A stretch of 37,169 bases of DNA from Clostridia bacterium. Lineage in GTDB: Bacteria > Bacillota > Clostridia > Christensenellales > UBA3700. Positions within the stretch are counted from its first letter, which is position 1; each line of letters begins with the position of its first letter. A model generated the notes under the pieces. It searched no databases and was not told the origin of the DNA. It worked only from the letters and a program-made list of their open reading frames with translations. The stretch lies in assembly GCA_029061605.1 (NCBI GenBank), contig JAIDRT010000007.1, positions 1 through 37,169 on the forward strand, in the 5' to 3' direction. Below are positions 24,464 to 32,824 of this stretch, piece after piece. The position numbers and the translations under genes are program-made.

Positions 24464-25945
24464 TCAAACCTCCCTAATATATATCGGACTTGCTATGAAA
24501 ATATCGGCGTTCTTTCCTTCAGTCTTGCCTATTCCTTCCACTCGCAAATATCCTTTTACTTCCACAATAATTTCGCATTTTGCCTCGCCGCCGACTATAT
24601 CCAAAGTCCGCTCGGCGCAGGCGCTGCCGCTGACGACTATCTTTTCCAACGATACGTCGTAAGGATAGTCTTTGCATTTTTTTGCTTTTACACAGAGCGT
24701 ATATCTGCCTGCTTTTATCTCATCGCCTATCCCATAAGTATTTACGCCGTCGGACAGGTTCAAGTCGACTTGATAGCCCATTGTGATATAACTTCTGCCC
24801 CATTCCACTGCGTCGCATATGGACTTTTGCGACAGTATACCGTCAATCCCCAAATACGTATAAGCGTAACTTGGTCCGCCTTCGTCGGGCGCGTGCCAAT
24901 CGTATCCGTAAAGTGCGCAAAGTCTGTATCCCTTGTCAAGAAGACTTACCCACTCTTGCTTTGCATACTTATTGGCAGGAGAGACGTTGGGATTATAGTG
25001 CGACCACACCTCGTAAGACGTCACGTAATCCCAATTGGTTATTTTAAATCTGTTGTGACAACCCATACACAGCGGTGAGCCTATTCGCTTGGGGTGCGCC
25101 ACCGTCACTATATCGCCCAGTTGTCTTGCTCTGATAATTTTTGCATTTACGTTAGACGGCGTAATGGTCTTCCAATCTATATCGCTGTTCTGTCCGACAA
25201 CTGTCAGATGTCCCCAAAAAGTCGTCCACTCTATACCGCCCGCGACTACAAGTCCGTATTTCTCGCCGTATCTCTTGACGCTAGAGACGTTGCTAGTCGT
25301 GTTGTGATCGGTGAGACATATCGCCTTATATCCGCGCCTTATTGCATTCTGCACGAGTTCTTCAGGTTGCATATCTCCGTCAGAAGCCACCGTATGACAG
25401 TGCATCTCCACTCTTTGCCAAGTGAGTTTGCCGTCCTCGCTGTCATTGGTCGTATATTCCTCGCCGTAACCTCCGAAGATGGGATATTCCAAGTCTTGCT
25501 CAAATCCCTCAACTTCGACGTCAATATCAATATACTTTGTGACGATACCGTTGATACTTGCCGTCAACGTCCACTTGCCTTGCCTAATCGGCGTTGGAAC
25601 AAATCCGTTTGACGAGTATTTCTCGCTTATGATATGCCTTTGGTCGGGTGAATGTCTGTGCTCCGTACCCAAATTTTTCTCGCCATCATATAATGACCAC
25701 GCAATATGATTTGCAAGCGGTATGCACCGCCTCTTGTCCTCATAAGTCAAAGTCTGCGCGACGTCTTGAGTGGCAAGTCCTCTGTCAATGAGTTCTATAC
25801 AGGAGGCTTCGTCATATTCATATTTAGGCGCGTAAGAAGTATGAATGCAAAGACATTTTAGACCGCTTGGCACCTCAAAACTCACCTCAATATGAGTTTT
25901 GTCGTCTTTTGGCAAAATATGAAGTTGAGTACTAAATATTTTCAT
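24464..25945 (-). CDS. PHP-domain metallohydrolase, CehA/McbA-like
   Basis: A 493-residue cytoplasmic protein. Residues 1-165 are beta-rich. The PHP domain starts with EMHCHTVASDGD (H182, H184, D189), followed by ICLTDHNTT (D213, H214), GGIEWTT (E239), GHLTVVG (H246), VTVAHPKRI, and LYGYDWHAPDEGG near the end, together forming a multi-metal site. CehA/McbA-type members hydrolyse phosphoesters and carbamates. The start is ATG at 25945: AAAGG lies just upstream, and an in-frame extension to 26068 would run through a dispersed repeat (25998-26037) and encode unrelated residues. It is separated by one base from the GDPD-like gene. Two phosphoesterase-type enzymes side by side hint at a phosphorylated substrate, though the exact reaction is unknown. 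Confidence 0.83.
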   Translation of the reverse strand: MKIFSTQLHILPKDDKTHIEVSFEVPSGLKCLCIHTSYAPKYEYDEASCIELIDRGLATQDVAQTLTYEDKRRCIPLANHIAWSLYDGEKNLGTEHRHSPDQRHIISEKYSSNGFVPTPIRQGKWTLTASINGIVTKYIDIDVEVEGFEQDLEYPIFGGYGEEYTTNDSEDGKLTWQRVEMHCHTVASDGDMQPEELVQNAIRRGYKAICLTDHNTTSNVSSVKRYGEKYGLVVAGGIEWTTFWGHLTVVGQNSDIDWKTITPSNVNAKIIRARQLGDIVTVAHPKRIGSPLCMGCHNRFKITNWDYVTSYEVWSHYNPNVSPANKYAKQEWVSLLDKGYRLCALYGYDWHAPDEGGPSYAYTYLGIDGILSQKSICDAVEWGRSYITMGYQVDLNLSDGVNTYGIGDEIKAGRYTLCVKAKKCKDYPYDVSLEKIVVSGSACAERTLDIVGGEAKCEIIVEVKGYLRVEGIGKTEGKNADIFIASPIYIREV

Positions 25946-25997
25946 ACGAGCCTTTGCTTGTTGTGCAAACTGTTGTTCTCCTATGGCGAATTGAAGA

Positions 25998-26037
25998 TTA
26001 GATTTCTCCATTTCGCTACGCTTCAGTCGAAATGACA
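25998..26037. repeat. Dispersed repeat between two genes
   Basis: TTAGATTTCTCCATTTCGC...CAGTCGAAATGAC: a unit of the same family as 15488-15580, placed in the 109-base gap upstream of the PHP gene. It extends that gene's frame artificially, which matters for the choice of start codon. Confidence 0.75.
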
Positions 26038-26054
26038 CATTGTATACTATACTG

Positions 26055-27353
26055 CTATATGCGCTCACATTTTATATCAGGGATTTCTGACATCATTACC
26101 TGCCGTCCTCCCTCGTGTCTCGACAACTCAGCAGCCGTAACGATCCTATGGCTTTCGATAGTATCGGCTATCCAAGTATATTGCATATTAGGATCGGAAT
26201 TGCCAGTCATCATACCAACCGTGGCTTTGACGATTCCTTGGTCTCCGCCGTAATGTCCTTTAATTACAGGTATGATATTTACGACGACTTTCTTTTGCTT
26301 TTTACCAAAAAGTTTGAGTATTATTACGCTTCCTCTGTCGTCGGCTATAAGCACGCCTTTGCTGCCTCTTATCTCCGTATGACGGTGGTCTTGCTCATTG
26401 AAAGCATTGGCGGTCATCACAACCTTGATGCCGTTTTCCATCTCCATATTTACCGTCTGACAATCTACTACGTCATTGTCGCAGGCAAACACGCACCTCG
26501 CCCACTGCTTTGCCCTCTCGTCATTCTTAAGTGCGTTGAGCACGTCCTTTTTCTTTGAAGAAGTGCAAAAAGCGTAAGTACCCCAAAGGAATTTCTTCTT
26601 GCCTCTGCCAATGGCTTTCTTTCTGCCAAGATATTGATGCTCGACTTCAAAATTGCAAGTCATTCTGTGAGGACAGTCAAAACAATTGTCAGTCGCTCCC
26701 TCTGGCTTGTGGTCTTTGTTGAAGAAAGTAAGTCCGCCGTAAGAATTGAGACTCTTACACTTGCTGCCGGTAAACCAATACATCAAGTCCATATCGTGAC
26801 AGCACTTGGCAAGTAGCATTGGCGACGTCTCTGCCTCGCTTCTCCAATTTCCTCTTACGTAAGAGTGACAGAAGTGCCAGTAAGATACGTTTTCGTCGTG
26901 CTTAATGAGTTGAATTTCGCCAAGTACGCCTGTGTCTATCATCTCTTTGATACGTCTGTAATAGCCCGCGTATCTCAACACGTGACAGACAAGCACCTTT
27001 CTGTCGTGCTCTCTCGCATACTCTTCAATTTCAAGACACTCCTCAATATTTGGGCTCAAAGGCTTCTCTATGAGCAAGTCGTATCCCAACTTCAATGCCT
27101 TCATTGCGTGCGCATAATGGTCTCTGTCCTGCGTGGCAATAAGCATACAGTCGGCGACTTTGCCAAGAGCAAAGAAGTCTTCTTCGTCAGTAAAGCACAT
27201 ATTGTCAGGCACTTTCCACAAAGTCTTGACTTTGTCTATCTTGGCTTGATATTTGTCGCAGATAGCGACTATCTGCACGTCGTCTCGCTTTGCAAAATGC
27301 GTGCCATAATTCTTTCCTCTGCTACCAAGTCCTATTACTGCAATCTTCAACAT
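26055..27353 (-). CDS. Gfo/Idh/MocA-family oxidoreductase with Cys-rich insertion
   Basis: A 432-residue dehydrogenase. Rossmann motif IAVIGLGSRGKNYG (4-17), D33 in VAICDK and EKP at 96-98. Unlike the other two oxidoreductases it carries an insertion with CFDCPHRMTC (C224, C227, C233) and further cysteines near CTSS, ARCVFACDND and VVDCQ, a pattern found in one Gfo/Idh/MocA subfamily that may bind metal. ACLAKCC-like LLAKCCHDMDL holds the catalytic-region His and Asp. The start is ATG at 27353, with GGGGGT 4 bases upstream; an ATG at 27365 lies before that site. It is separated from the upstream reductase gene by 308 bases of repeats and hairpins and from the PHP gene by 109 bases. Substrate unknown; by context a glycoside or uronide. 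Confidence 0.88.
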   Translation of the reverse strand: MLKIAVIGLGSRGKNYGTHFAKRDDVQIVAICDKYQAKIDKVKTLWKVPDNMCFTDEEDFFALGKVADCMLIATQDRDHYAHAMKALKLGYDLLIEKPLSPNIEECLEIEEYAREHDRKVLVCHVLRYAGYYRRIKEMIDTGVLGEIQLIKHDENVSYWHFCHSYVRGNWRSEAETSPMLLAKCCHDMDLMYWFTGSKCKSLNSYGGLTFFNKDHKPEGATDNCFDCPHRMTCNFEVEHQYLGRKKAIGRGKKKFLWGTYAFCTSSKKKDVLNALKNDERAKQWARCVFACDNDVVDCQTVNMEMENGIKVVMTANAFNEQDHRHTEIRGSKGVLIADDRGSVIILKLFGKKQKKVVVNIIPVIKGHYGGDQGIVKATVGMMTGNSDPNMQYTWIADTIESHRIVTAAELSRHEGGRQVMMSEIPDIKCERI

Positions 27354-27366
27354 AAGTACCCCCATT

Positions 27367-27435
27367 TCCGACTTCGTCGGATTTATATTACTCGCTTTGC
27401 GAGTAGTTATATTCAGTTATATTCGCCTGCGGCGA
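27367..27435 (-). promoter_or_regulatory. Three consecutive short hairpins in a 5' leader
   Basis: Just upstream of the oxidoreductase gene lie TCCGAC-ttc-GTCGGA (27367-27381), TACTCGC-ttt-GCGAGTA (27389-27405) and TCGCC-tgc-GGCGA (27423-27435), spaced by AT-rich linkers. In RNA each forms a tight three-base-loop stem. With the repeat at 27442 and the element at 27500 they fill the 308-base gap; no gene is visible there. Confidence 0.55.
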
Positions 27436-27441
27436 TTTTTG

Positions 27442-27476
27442 GATTTAGATTTCTCGACTTCGCTCGAAATGACAAA
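27442..27476. repeat. Dispersed repeat unit
   Basis: AGATTTCTCGACTTCGCTCGAAATGAC: the shortest and most symmetric unit of the dispersed family, with TCGA-cttcgc-TCGA at its centre. Confidence 0.75.
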
Positions 27477-27499
27477 TCAAATCTGATATAGCGCTTGTC

Positions 27500-27663
27500 A
27501 GTTCGACGATAAGAGAGATACGCAATAAATAAAATAGCAAATTTTTTGTCAAAATAGTTTTTGGAGAGCGCCGTCGTACTTGCCGTACGTCGGTGTGAGC
27601 CAAATGCTAGATTGGCGGAAAAGATGCATTTTAGTTTTGCGTAGCCTCGCTTTGAGTCGAACT
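27500..27663. mobile_element. MITE-like element, copy 2
   Basis: This is a diverged copy of 15682-15843. Shared stretches include GAGAGATA-GCAATAAATAAAATAGC, TTTTTTGTCAA, GCCGTCGTACTTGCCGTACG and ATTGGCGGAAAAGA-GCATTTTAG. The ends AGTTCGAC...AAGAGAG and ...GTCGAACT are imperfect inverted repeats. The right end overlaps the first two bases of the TAG stop (27662-27664, read on the minus strand) of the reductase gene, so insertion or recombination may have set that stop. Confidence 0.68.
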
Positions 27664-28486
27664 ATACGCCGGAGTATGCCGAGAACCCTCCATCAATCGG
27701 CACAACAATACCAGTCACAAATCCTGACTTATCATTATCTGACAACCACATTACCGTGCCCAAAAGTTCTTCTGCTTCGCCAAATCTTCTCATTGGCGTG
27801 CCTGCAAGTATCTTTTGCGTTCTTGGCGTAGGATTGCCCTTGTCGTCAAAGAGCAACGCTCTATTCTGATTTGTTACAAAGAAGCCAGGCGCTATTGCGT
27901 TGACTCTTATGCCTTCGCTGGCAAAGTGTACTGCAAGCCACTGCGTAAAGTTGGATACGCTTGCCTTTGCTCCTGAGTACGCCGGTATCTTGGTGAGCGG
28001 TCTAAATGCATTCATACTTGAAATATTGATGATTATTCCGCCCTTGCCTATCATATCTTTTGCAAAAACCTGCGTGGTAAGGAAGGTCGCCAAAAAGTTG
28101 AGTTTGAAGACGAAGTCTACTCCCTTTTCGTCGAGGTCGAAGAAAGATATCTTGCTTTCGTCATCCACGTCCGCCGCATTAAAATATTCATTCGTCGTCG
28201 TACCCTTTGGATGATTTCCACCTGCGCCGTTGACGAGAATATCGCAAGCGCCAAGATCTTTCTTGATCTGTTCTCTTGCCACTTCCATTGTATTCTTCTC
28301 AAGGCAGTTGACAGCATAAGCCTTAGCGATACCGCCAGCCTTGACAATTTCGTCGGCAACAACTTGAGCGCTCTCCAACTTCAAATCGAGAAGAGCAACC
28401 TTTGCGCCCTCTCTTGCGTAACCTTTTGCAATCGTAGAGCAAAGCACTCCGCCCGCTCCTGTAATAACAACGACTTTATCTTTCAT
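27662..28486 (-). CDS. uxuB: SDR-family fructuronate reductase (D-mannonate oxidoreductase)
   Basis: A 274-residue short-chain dehydrogenase. TGAGGVLCSTIAKGYAREGA (9-28) is the cofactor motif; D34 in ALLDLK favours NAD; VNGAGGNHPKGTTTNEYF (85-102) is the long N-N-A-G loop seen in the D-mannonate oxidoreductase (YjmF-type) branch; the active site is S156/S157, Y170 and K174 in PAYSGAKAS. It should reduce D-fructuronate to D-mannonate, linking uxaC to uxuA, which fits its place next to both genes. It is not homologous to the long-chain UxuB of E. coli; the symbol follows the Bacillus use for this SDR type. GAGG lies just before the ATG. The stop overlaps the MITE-like element. It is 150 bases downstream of uxuA, separated by repeats. 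Confidence 0.82.
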   Translation of the reverse strand: MKDKVVVITGAGGVLCSTIAKGYAREGAKVALLDLKLESAQVVADEIVKAGGIAKAYAVNCLEKNTMEVAREQIKKDLGACDILVNGAGGNHPKGTTTNEYFNAADVDDESKISFFDLDEKGVDFVFKLNFLATFLTTQVFAKDMIGKGGIIINISSMNAFRPLTKIPAYSGAKASVSNFTQWLAVHFASEGIRVNAIAPGFFVTNQNRALLFDDKGNPTPRTQKILAGTPMRRFGEAEELLGTVMWLSDNDKSGFVTGIVVPIDGGFSAYSGV

Positions 28487-28526
28487 ACTTTCCTCACTAA
28501 ATTTTATTTATATTTATCTTTTTAAT

Positions 28527-28615
28527 GTCATCTCGACCGCAGTGTGGATATCTCTATCAGTATTTATTTGGTCAAGACATTTCAACTCTACTGCGTTTCG
28601 CTTGAGGTGACGTAG
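28527..28615. repeat. Inverted pair of dispersed repeat units
   Basis: GTCATCTCGACCGCAGTG...GATATCTCTATC (28527-28558) faces TTCAACTCTACTGCG...CTTGAGGTGAC (28581-28611) in inverted orientation, so the pair can fold into one hairpin in the uxuA-uxuB gap. No promoter is evident in this gap. Confidence 0.65.
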
Positions 28616-28636
28616 ACTTTGTTTGTGTCAAAGTCT

Positions 28637-29683
28637 TTACTTGTTTTCTTTCTCTACTGCTTCGATTATGCCTTGCAGATACATTGCGCCAAGCGCTCTG
28701 TCATAAAGTCCATAACCGCCTCTGCCTGTCTCGCCCCAAATCATTCTGCCGTGATCAGGTCTGACGTATCCGTCAAAGCCGTCGTCGTGCAAAGCCTTGA
28801 TTATGGCGTACATATCAAGACTTCCCTCGCTTGAGAGATGTCCGCTCTCCTCAAAGCAATGATCTCCTGTGATTTTGATATTTCTCAAATGTACGAAGGG
28901 GATCCTGCCCTTGCAAGCGTGTATCATACTAACAAGATCGTTGTCAGGCGCAACGCCCAGAGAGCCTGTGCAGAAAGTTACGCCGTTGGACGGACTGTCA
29001 ACGATAGAAAGAAATCTTTTGATGTTTTCTTCGCAAGTAATGACTCTCGGCAAACCGAATATTCCCCACGGTGGGTCGTCGGGGTGAATAGCCATCTTAA
29101 CGCCGCTCTCCTCCGCAACCGGAATGACTTCCTTGAGGAAAACGCTCATATTCTCCCAAAGTCTTTCTTCGTCGATATCCTTATATTGATTGAGAAGGTC
29201 TTTTAGTCCCTCTTTGGTATAACTTGCGTCCCAACCCGGCAACGACAGTTCGCTCGTCAAAGGATTGAGATCAAGCACCGTCTTGTGGTCGTACGCCAAT
29301 GCGTTGGAGCCGTCAGCAAGCGGTTTTGCAAGATTACTGCGCAGCCAATCGAATACAGGCATAAAGTTGTAACATATACACTTTACTCCCGCTTTGCCAA
29401 GCCGCCTGACGTTCTCTTTATAATTTTCAATAAGGCGTTTTGCATTCGCATTGCCAAGTTTAATATCTTCGTGAACAGGCACGCTTTCCACTACTTCAAA
29501 CGCAAGACCTGCGTCCTCAATTTGCTTTTTCATAGCAAGTATTGACTCATTGCTCCACACTTCGCCCACAGGCGTGTCATAGATTGCAGACACGATACCT
29601 GTCATACAAGGTATCTGCCTAATCTTGTCAAGCGTGATTTTGTCGTCGTTTCCGTACCAACGGAAAGTCATCTTAAAACTCAT
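28637..29683 (-). CDS. uxuA: Mannonate dehydratase
   Basis: A 348-residue enzyme converting D-mannonate to 2-keto-3-deoxy-D-gluconate. It matches the UxuA TIM-barrel pattern throughout: [20 protein letters not shown], the [15 protein letters not shown] segment, [27 protein letters not shown] with metal-binding His, [10 protein letters not shown] with the Cys ligand, HLRNIK and [15 protein letters not shown]. Length is normal. The start is ATG at 29683, with GGAGGG about 6 bases upstream inside the end of uxaC; an ATG at 29710 has no such site. One base separates it from the uxaC stop, so the two are co-translated. It is followed by repeats and then the reductase gene. Confidence 0.96.
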   Translation of the reverse strand: MSFKMTFRWYGNDDKITLDKIRQIPCMTGIVSAIYDTPVGEVWSNESILAMKKQIEDAGLAFEVVESVPVHEDIKLGNANAKRLIENYKENVRRLGKAGVKCICYNFMPVFDWLRSNLAKPLADGSNALAYDHKTVLDLNPLTSELSLPGWDASYTKEGLKDLLNQYKDIDEERLWENMSVFLKEVIPVAEESGVKMAIHPDDPPWGIFGLPRVITCEENIKRFLSIVDSPSNGVTFCTGSLGVAPDNDLVSMIHACKGRIPFVHLRNIKITGDHCFEESGHLSSEGSLDMYAIIKALHDDGFDGYVRPDHGRMIWGETGRGGYGLYDRALGAMYLQGIIEAVEKENK

Positions 29684-29684
29684 A

Positions 29685-31055
29685 TTATCCCTCCACAAGT
29701 TTTTTTGCATTGCCGTAACAAAGCGCTTGCGCCACCTCTACGGCGTATATATCTTCCTCGCTTTCCATAAGCGAGCCAAGAAAATCGCATACTATCTGTC
29801 TGTAATAGTCGTGACGAGTATATGACAAAAAACTCCTACTGTCTGTCAGCATACCCACCAGTGACGTGATATGCCCAAGTTCCGTCAACGTCCTCAACGT
29901 CTCATACATTCCTCTCTTATGGTCGCAGAACCACCAACTTATACCAATAGTCACGTCTCTGAATGCTCCGCACATAGTAATCAAAGGGTAATACATTGTG
30001 GGATTGAGCGTGTATATTATCGTCTTTGGCAACCAACCGTTGACGTTTGCCATATCAATGATATTTTTGACGTACTTGACTTCGAAGGCGTCTCCCACGC
30101 AATCAAAGCCCATATCTCTTCCAAGATTGTCAAACATAAGAGAGTTGGAATTTCTCGTCACGGCAAGATGCCACTGTTGAGCCATTCCTCGCTCTTTGTA
30201 TGCCTTGGCTAAAAAGAGATACATATATCCCCAAAATCCGTCATACTCGCTATCGTTGACTTCTTGCAACGCAATCAACTTTCTGAACGTAGCGTCCGCC
30301 TCATTTTCTTGAGCCACGCGCTTTGGAAATCCCTCGACGCCCACGTCGGAAAACTTGCAGCCTCTCGCAACAAAATAATCCATTCTCTTTAGCACCGCTT
30401 CTTTAAGAGTGGCGATATCGCATATATTTACGTCGCTTGCCTTGCCAAGTTTTGCGATATACTCTGCATATCCGTTTGCTCTTGCAAGCACAAGATTATC
30501 CACGCGGAACGACGGAACGACTTTTGCATTGAGTTTGCCTTCTTTTGCAATCAAGTCGTGATATTCCAATGTATCGCAAGGGTCGTCAGTCGTTGCGATA
30601 TACTCAACGTTTGCCATACGTATCAACTTTCTTGGCGAAAGTTTGCGAGACGCAATAACCTTGTTGGCTCTATTCCAAATATCCTGAGCGGTAGCCTCGT
30701 TGAGCGGAGTATTTATTCCAAAGAAAAAACTCAACTCAAGCGCGCACCAATCCTTGATGGGATTGCCGTACGCAGTGCCTGCGACTTTGGCAAATTGATA
30801 AAACTTTTCCCACCAATCAGCGTCACCGGTGATATACTTTTCATCTATGCCCGCGCCTCTCATAAGTCGCCATTTATAATGGTCGCCTGCAAGCCACATA
30901 ACGCCTATATTGTCAAACGGCTTATCCTCGTAGATCTCCTTTGGGGAGAGATGACAGTGATAATCTATGATGGGCAAATCTTTGACTTCGGCATAAAGTT
31001 TTTTTGCATATTTGCTACTGAGCAAATTGACATATCTATCTTTGAACTCTGCCAC
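29685..31055 (-). CDS. uxaC: Glucuronate/galacturonate isomerase
   Basis: A 456-residue uronate isomerase turning D-glucuronate into D-fructuronate (or galacturonate into tagaturonate). It belongs to the amidohydrolase-like UxaC family: [10 protein letters not shown] with H33 and H35, [47 protein letters not shown], and the C-terminal [20 protein letters not shown]. Start is GTG at 31055 with GGAGGT 7 bases upstream, overlapping the end of kdgK by 20 bases; a TTG at 31073 is less well supported. With fructuronate-type SDR reductase and uxuA downstream, the glucuronate branch is indicated; no tagaturonate reductase or altronate dehydratase is in the window. Confidence 0.95.
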   Translation of the reverse strand: MAEFKDRYVNLLSSKYAKKLYAEVKDLPIIDYHCHLSPKEIYEDKPFDNIGVMWLAGDHYKWRLMRGAGIDEKYITGDADWWEKFYQFAKVAGTAYGNPIKDWCALELSFFFGINTPLNEATAQDIWNRANKVIASRKLSPRKLIRMANVEYIATTDDPCDTLEYHDLIAKEGKLNAKVVPSFRVDNLVLARANGYAEYIAKLGKASDVNICDIATLKEAVLKRMDYFVARGCKFSDVGVEGFPKRVAQENEADATFRKLIALQEVNDSEYDGFWGYMYLFLAKAYKERGMAQQWHLAVTRNSNSLMFDNLGRDMGFDCVGDAFEVKYVKNIIDMANVNGWLPKTIIYTLNPTMYYPLITMCGAFRDVTIGISWWFCDHKRGMYETLRTLTELGHITSLVGMLTDSRSFLSYTRHDYYRQIVCDFLGSLMESEEDIYAVEVAQALCYGNAKKLVEG

Positions 31056-32061
31056 TTCCGTCACCTCCGGCAAGTTTTTTGACTTCGTCTACGCTTGCGA
31101 TATTGAAATCTCCCTCTACGGTGTGCTTGAGACAAGACGCCGCAACGGCAAATTCTATGCTTTCCTGCGCGCTCATATTATTGATAAAAGAATATATAAG
31201 ACCTGCGCCGAAACTATCTCCGCCGCCCACTCTGTCAACTATGTCTATCATATACTTTTTGGAAGAGTATACTTTCTTGGCGTCCATAAGTATTGCCGAC
31301 CAGCCGTTGCGAGACGCAGAAATCGACTCGCGAAGTGTGAACGCAACGTACTTAATATTGGGAAACTTTGCCATAAGTTGTTTGCCTATGCTCTCATAAC
31401 CCTTTGCGGAAATCACGCCTGCGTTGATATCCGTGCCGTCAGCCTCAATTCCAAAGACGTCCTTACTGTCTTCTTCGTTGGAGATAAGCACGTCGACGTA
31501 TTTGACAAGTTCGCTCATCACCTCGTTAGCCTTTTGCTTGCTCCAAAGTTTTTTGCGATAATTTAAATCGCAAGACACCCTCACGCCCTTTTGCTTTGCG
31601 GCTTTGAGTATTTTTGCGGTAAGTTTTGCCATATTGTCGGATATCGCGGGAGTAATGCCGGTCCAGTGCAACCACTCGACGCCGTCAAGCATAGCGTCTA
31701 TATCAAAATCGTCTTCGCCTACTTCGGCTATAGAACTTCCCGCTCTGTCGTAAATTACGTTGCTGCCTCTTTGCGAACAGCCTTTCTCGCAAAAATATAT
31801 GCCTATTCTGTTGCCGCCGCGAACTATCTTTGAAGTATCCACTCCCCAACCTTTTAGTTCTTTGACGCACTTATCACCTAATGCGTTGGACGGCAGTTTT
31901 GTGACGAAAGCCACGTCTTCGCCGTATTGCGCCAACGATACCGCAACGTTTGCTTCACCTCCGCCAAAAACGATATCAAACGAGTCTGCCTGCATAATAC
32001 GCTTGTATCCTGCGGGCTGAAGTCTCATCATTATCTCGCCGACGGTAATAATCTTTGCCAT
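31036..32061 (-). CDS. kdgK: 2-keto-3-deoxygluconate kinase (PfkB family)
   Basis: A 341-residue ribokinase-family kinase phosphorylating KDG to KDPG. Visible features: VGEIMMRLQPAG near the N-terminus, FGGGEANVAVSLA (32-44) as substrate-binding signature, CDLNYRKKLW, and the C-terminal PfkB motif DRVGGGDSFGAGLIYS with catalytic base D282. Its start shares one base with the end of the aldolase gene upstream and its 3' end overlaps uxaC by 20 bases, so the first genes of the operon are tightly coupled. Product assignment rests on the family and on the neighbours kdgA and uxuA. Confidence 0.92.
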   Translation of the reverse strand: MAKIITVGEIMMRLQPAGYKRIMQADSFDIVFGGGEANVAVSLAQYGEDVAFVTKLPSNALGDKCVKELKGWGVDTSKIVRGGNRIGIYFCEKGCSQRGSNVIYDRAGSSIAEVGEDDFDIDAMLDGVEWLHWTGITPAISDNMAKLTAKILKAAKQKGVRVSCDLNYRKKLWSKQKANEVMSELVKYVDVLISNEEDSKDVFGIEADGTDINAGVISAKGYESIGKQLMAKFPNIKYVAFTLRESISASRNGWSAILMDAKKVYSSKKYMIDIVDRVGGGDSFGAGLIYSFINNMSAQESIEFAVAASCLKHTVEGDFNIASVDEVKKLAGGDGSGRVQR

Positions 32062-32711
32062 TATTTTTTACCTCCAATGATGGACTGCACTTTTTCTACA
32101 AATGCTCTGCAAGTCTTCTCCACCTTGTCAAAGTCACCGGTCTTGGCGTCTTTTGTGAGGAACGAGCCTGCGCCAACAGCGTATGCGCCCACCTTAAACC
32201 ACTCCTCGACGTTGTCCTGGCTGACACCGCCTGTAGGCATAATATTTGCGTTGGGGAAAGGCCCTTTAAGCGCTTTAAGTCCAGCTGGTTTTGCAATATC
32301 TCCAGGGAAAAGTTTGAGTATATCCACGCCGTACTCCATTGCCGTCTGCGCTTCCGTAGGAGTCATTACTCCACTCATAACAGGTACGCCGTATCTGTTG
32401 CACGTCTTTATCGTGTCGACGTTGAGCGACGGACTGACTATAAATTGAGCGCCTGCAAGCATAGCGATCCTAGCCGTCTCCGGGTCAAGCACCGTGCCTG
32501 CGCCCACAAGCATATCACTGCCAGCGTATTTTTCAACAAGCGTCTTAATAAGTTCGTCTGCTCTTGGGACGGTGAACGTGACTTCTATCACCTTGATGCC
32601 GCCTTTATAACAAGCCTCTACGGTCTTAATTGCCTCTTGCAAGTCGTTGCCTCTGATTACGACAACAACGCCTTGCTCCTTTATCGTTTGATACACATTA
32701 TATTTTTTCAT
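32061..32711 (-). CDS. kdgA: KDPG/KHG aldolase
   Basis: A 216-residue class I aldolase cleaving 2-keto-3-deoxy-6-phosphogluconate to pyruvate and glyceraldehyde-3-phosphate. The Schiff-base Lys is K133 in DILKLFPG and the general acid/base Glu is E43 in VIEVTFTVP; GAGTVLDPETA, SPSLN and PTGGVSQDN complete the pattern. It is the first gene of the hexuronate operon, directly behind the promoter at 32774-32802, and is followed without gap by kdgK. The ribosome binding site GAGGTG lies about 7 bases before the ATG. Equivalent to eda of Gram-negatives. Confidence 0.95.
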   Translation of the reverse strand: MKKYNVYQTIKEQGVVVVIRGNDLQEAIKTVEACYKGGIKVIEVTFTVPRADELIKTLVEKYAGSDMLVGAGTVLDPETARIAMLAGAQFIVSPSLNVDTIKTCNRYGVPVMSGVMTPTEAQTAMEYGVDILKLFPGDIAKPAGLKALKGPFPNANIMPTGGVSQDNVEEWFKVGAYAVGAGSFLTKDAKTGDFDKVEKTCRAFVEKVQSIIGGKK

Positions 32712-32773
32712 TTATCACCTCGTATTAAGGTTGCCTTTACATAGCAATCCGATGATTTGTCAATCACACGATT

Positions 32774-32802
32774 ATTATAATATACGGTGTATAAAAAAAC
32801 AA
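32774..32802 (-). promoter_or_regulatory. Promoter of the hexuronate operon with palindrome in the spacer
   Basis: Minus-strand TTGTTT, 17 bases, TATAAT. The spacer contains the perfect palindrome TATAC-GGT-GTATA (32781-32793, + strand reading), which could be an operator. The octamer GTGTATAA at 32787-32794 recurs at 32845-32852 over the -10 of the divergent regulator gene. Confidence 0.6.
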
Positions 32803-32824
32803 TACTCTTTTTGCATTAAAATTA

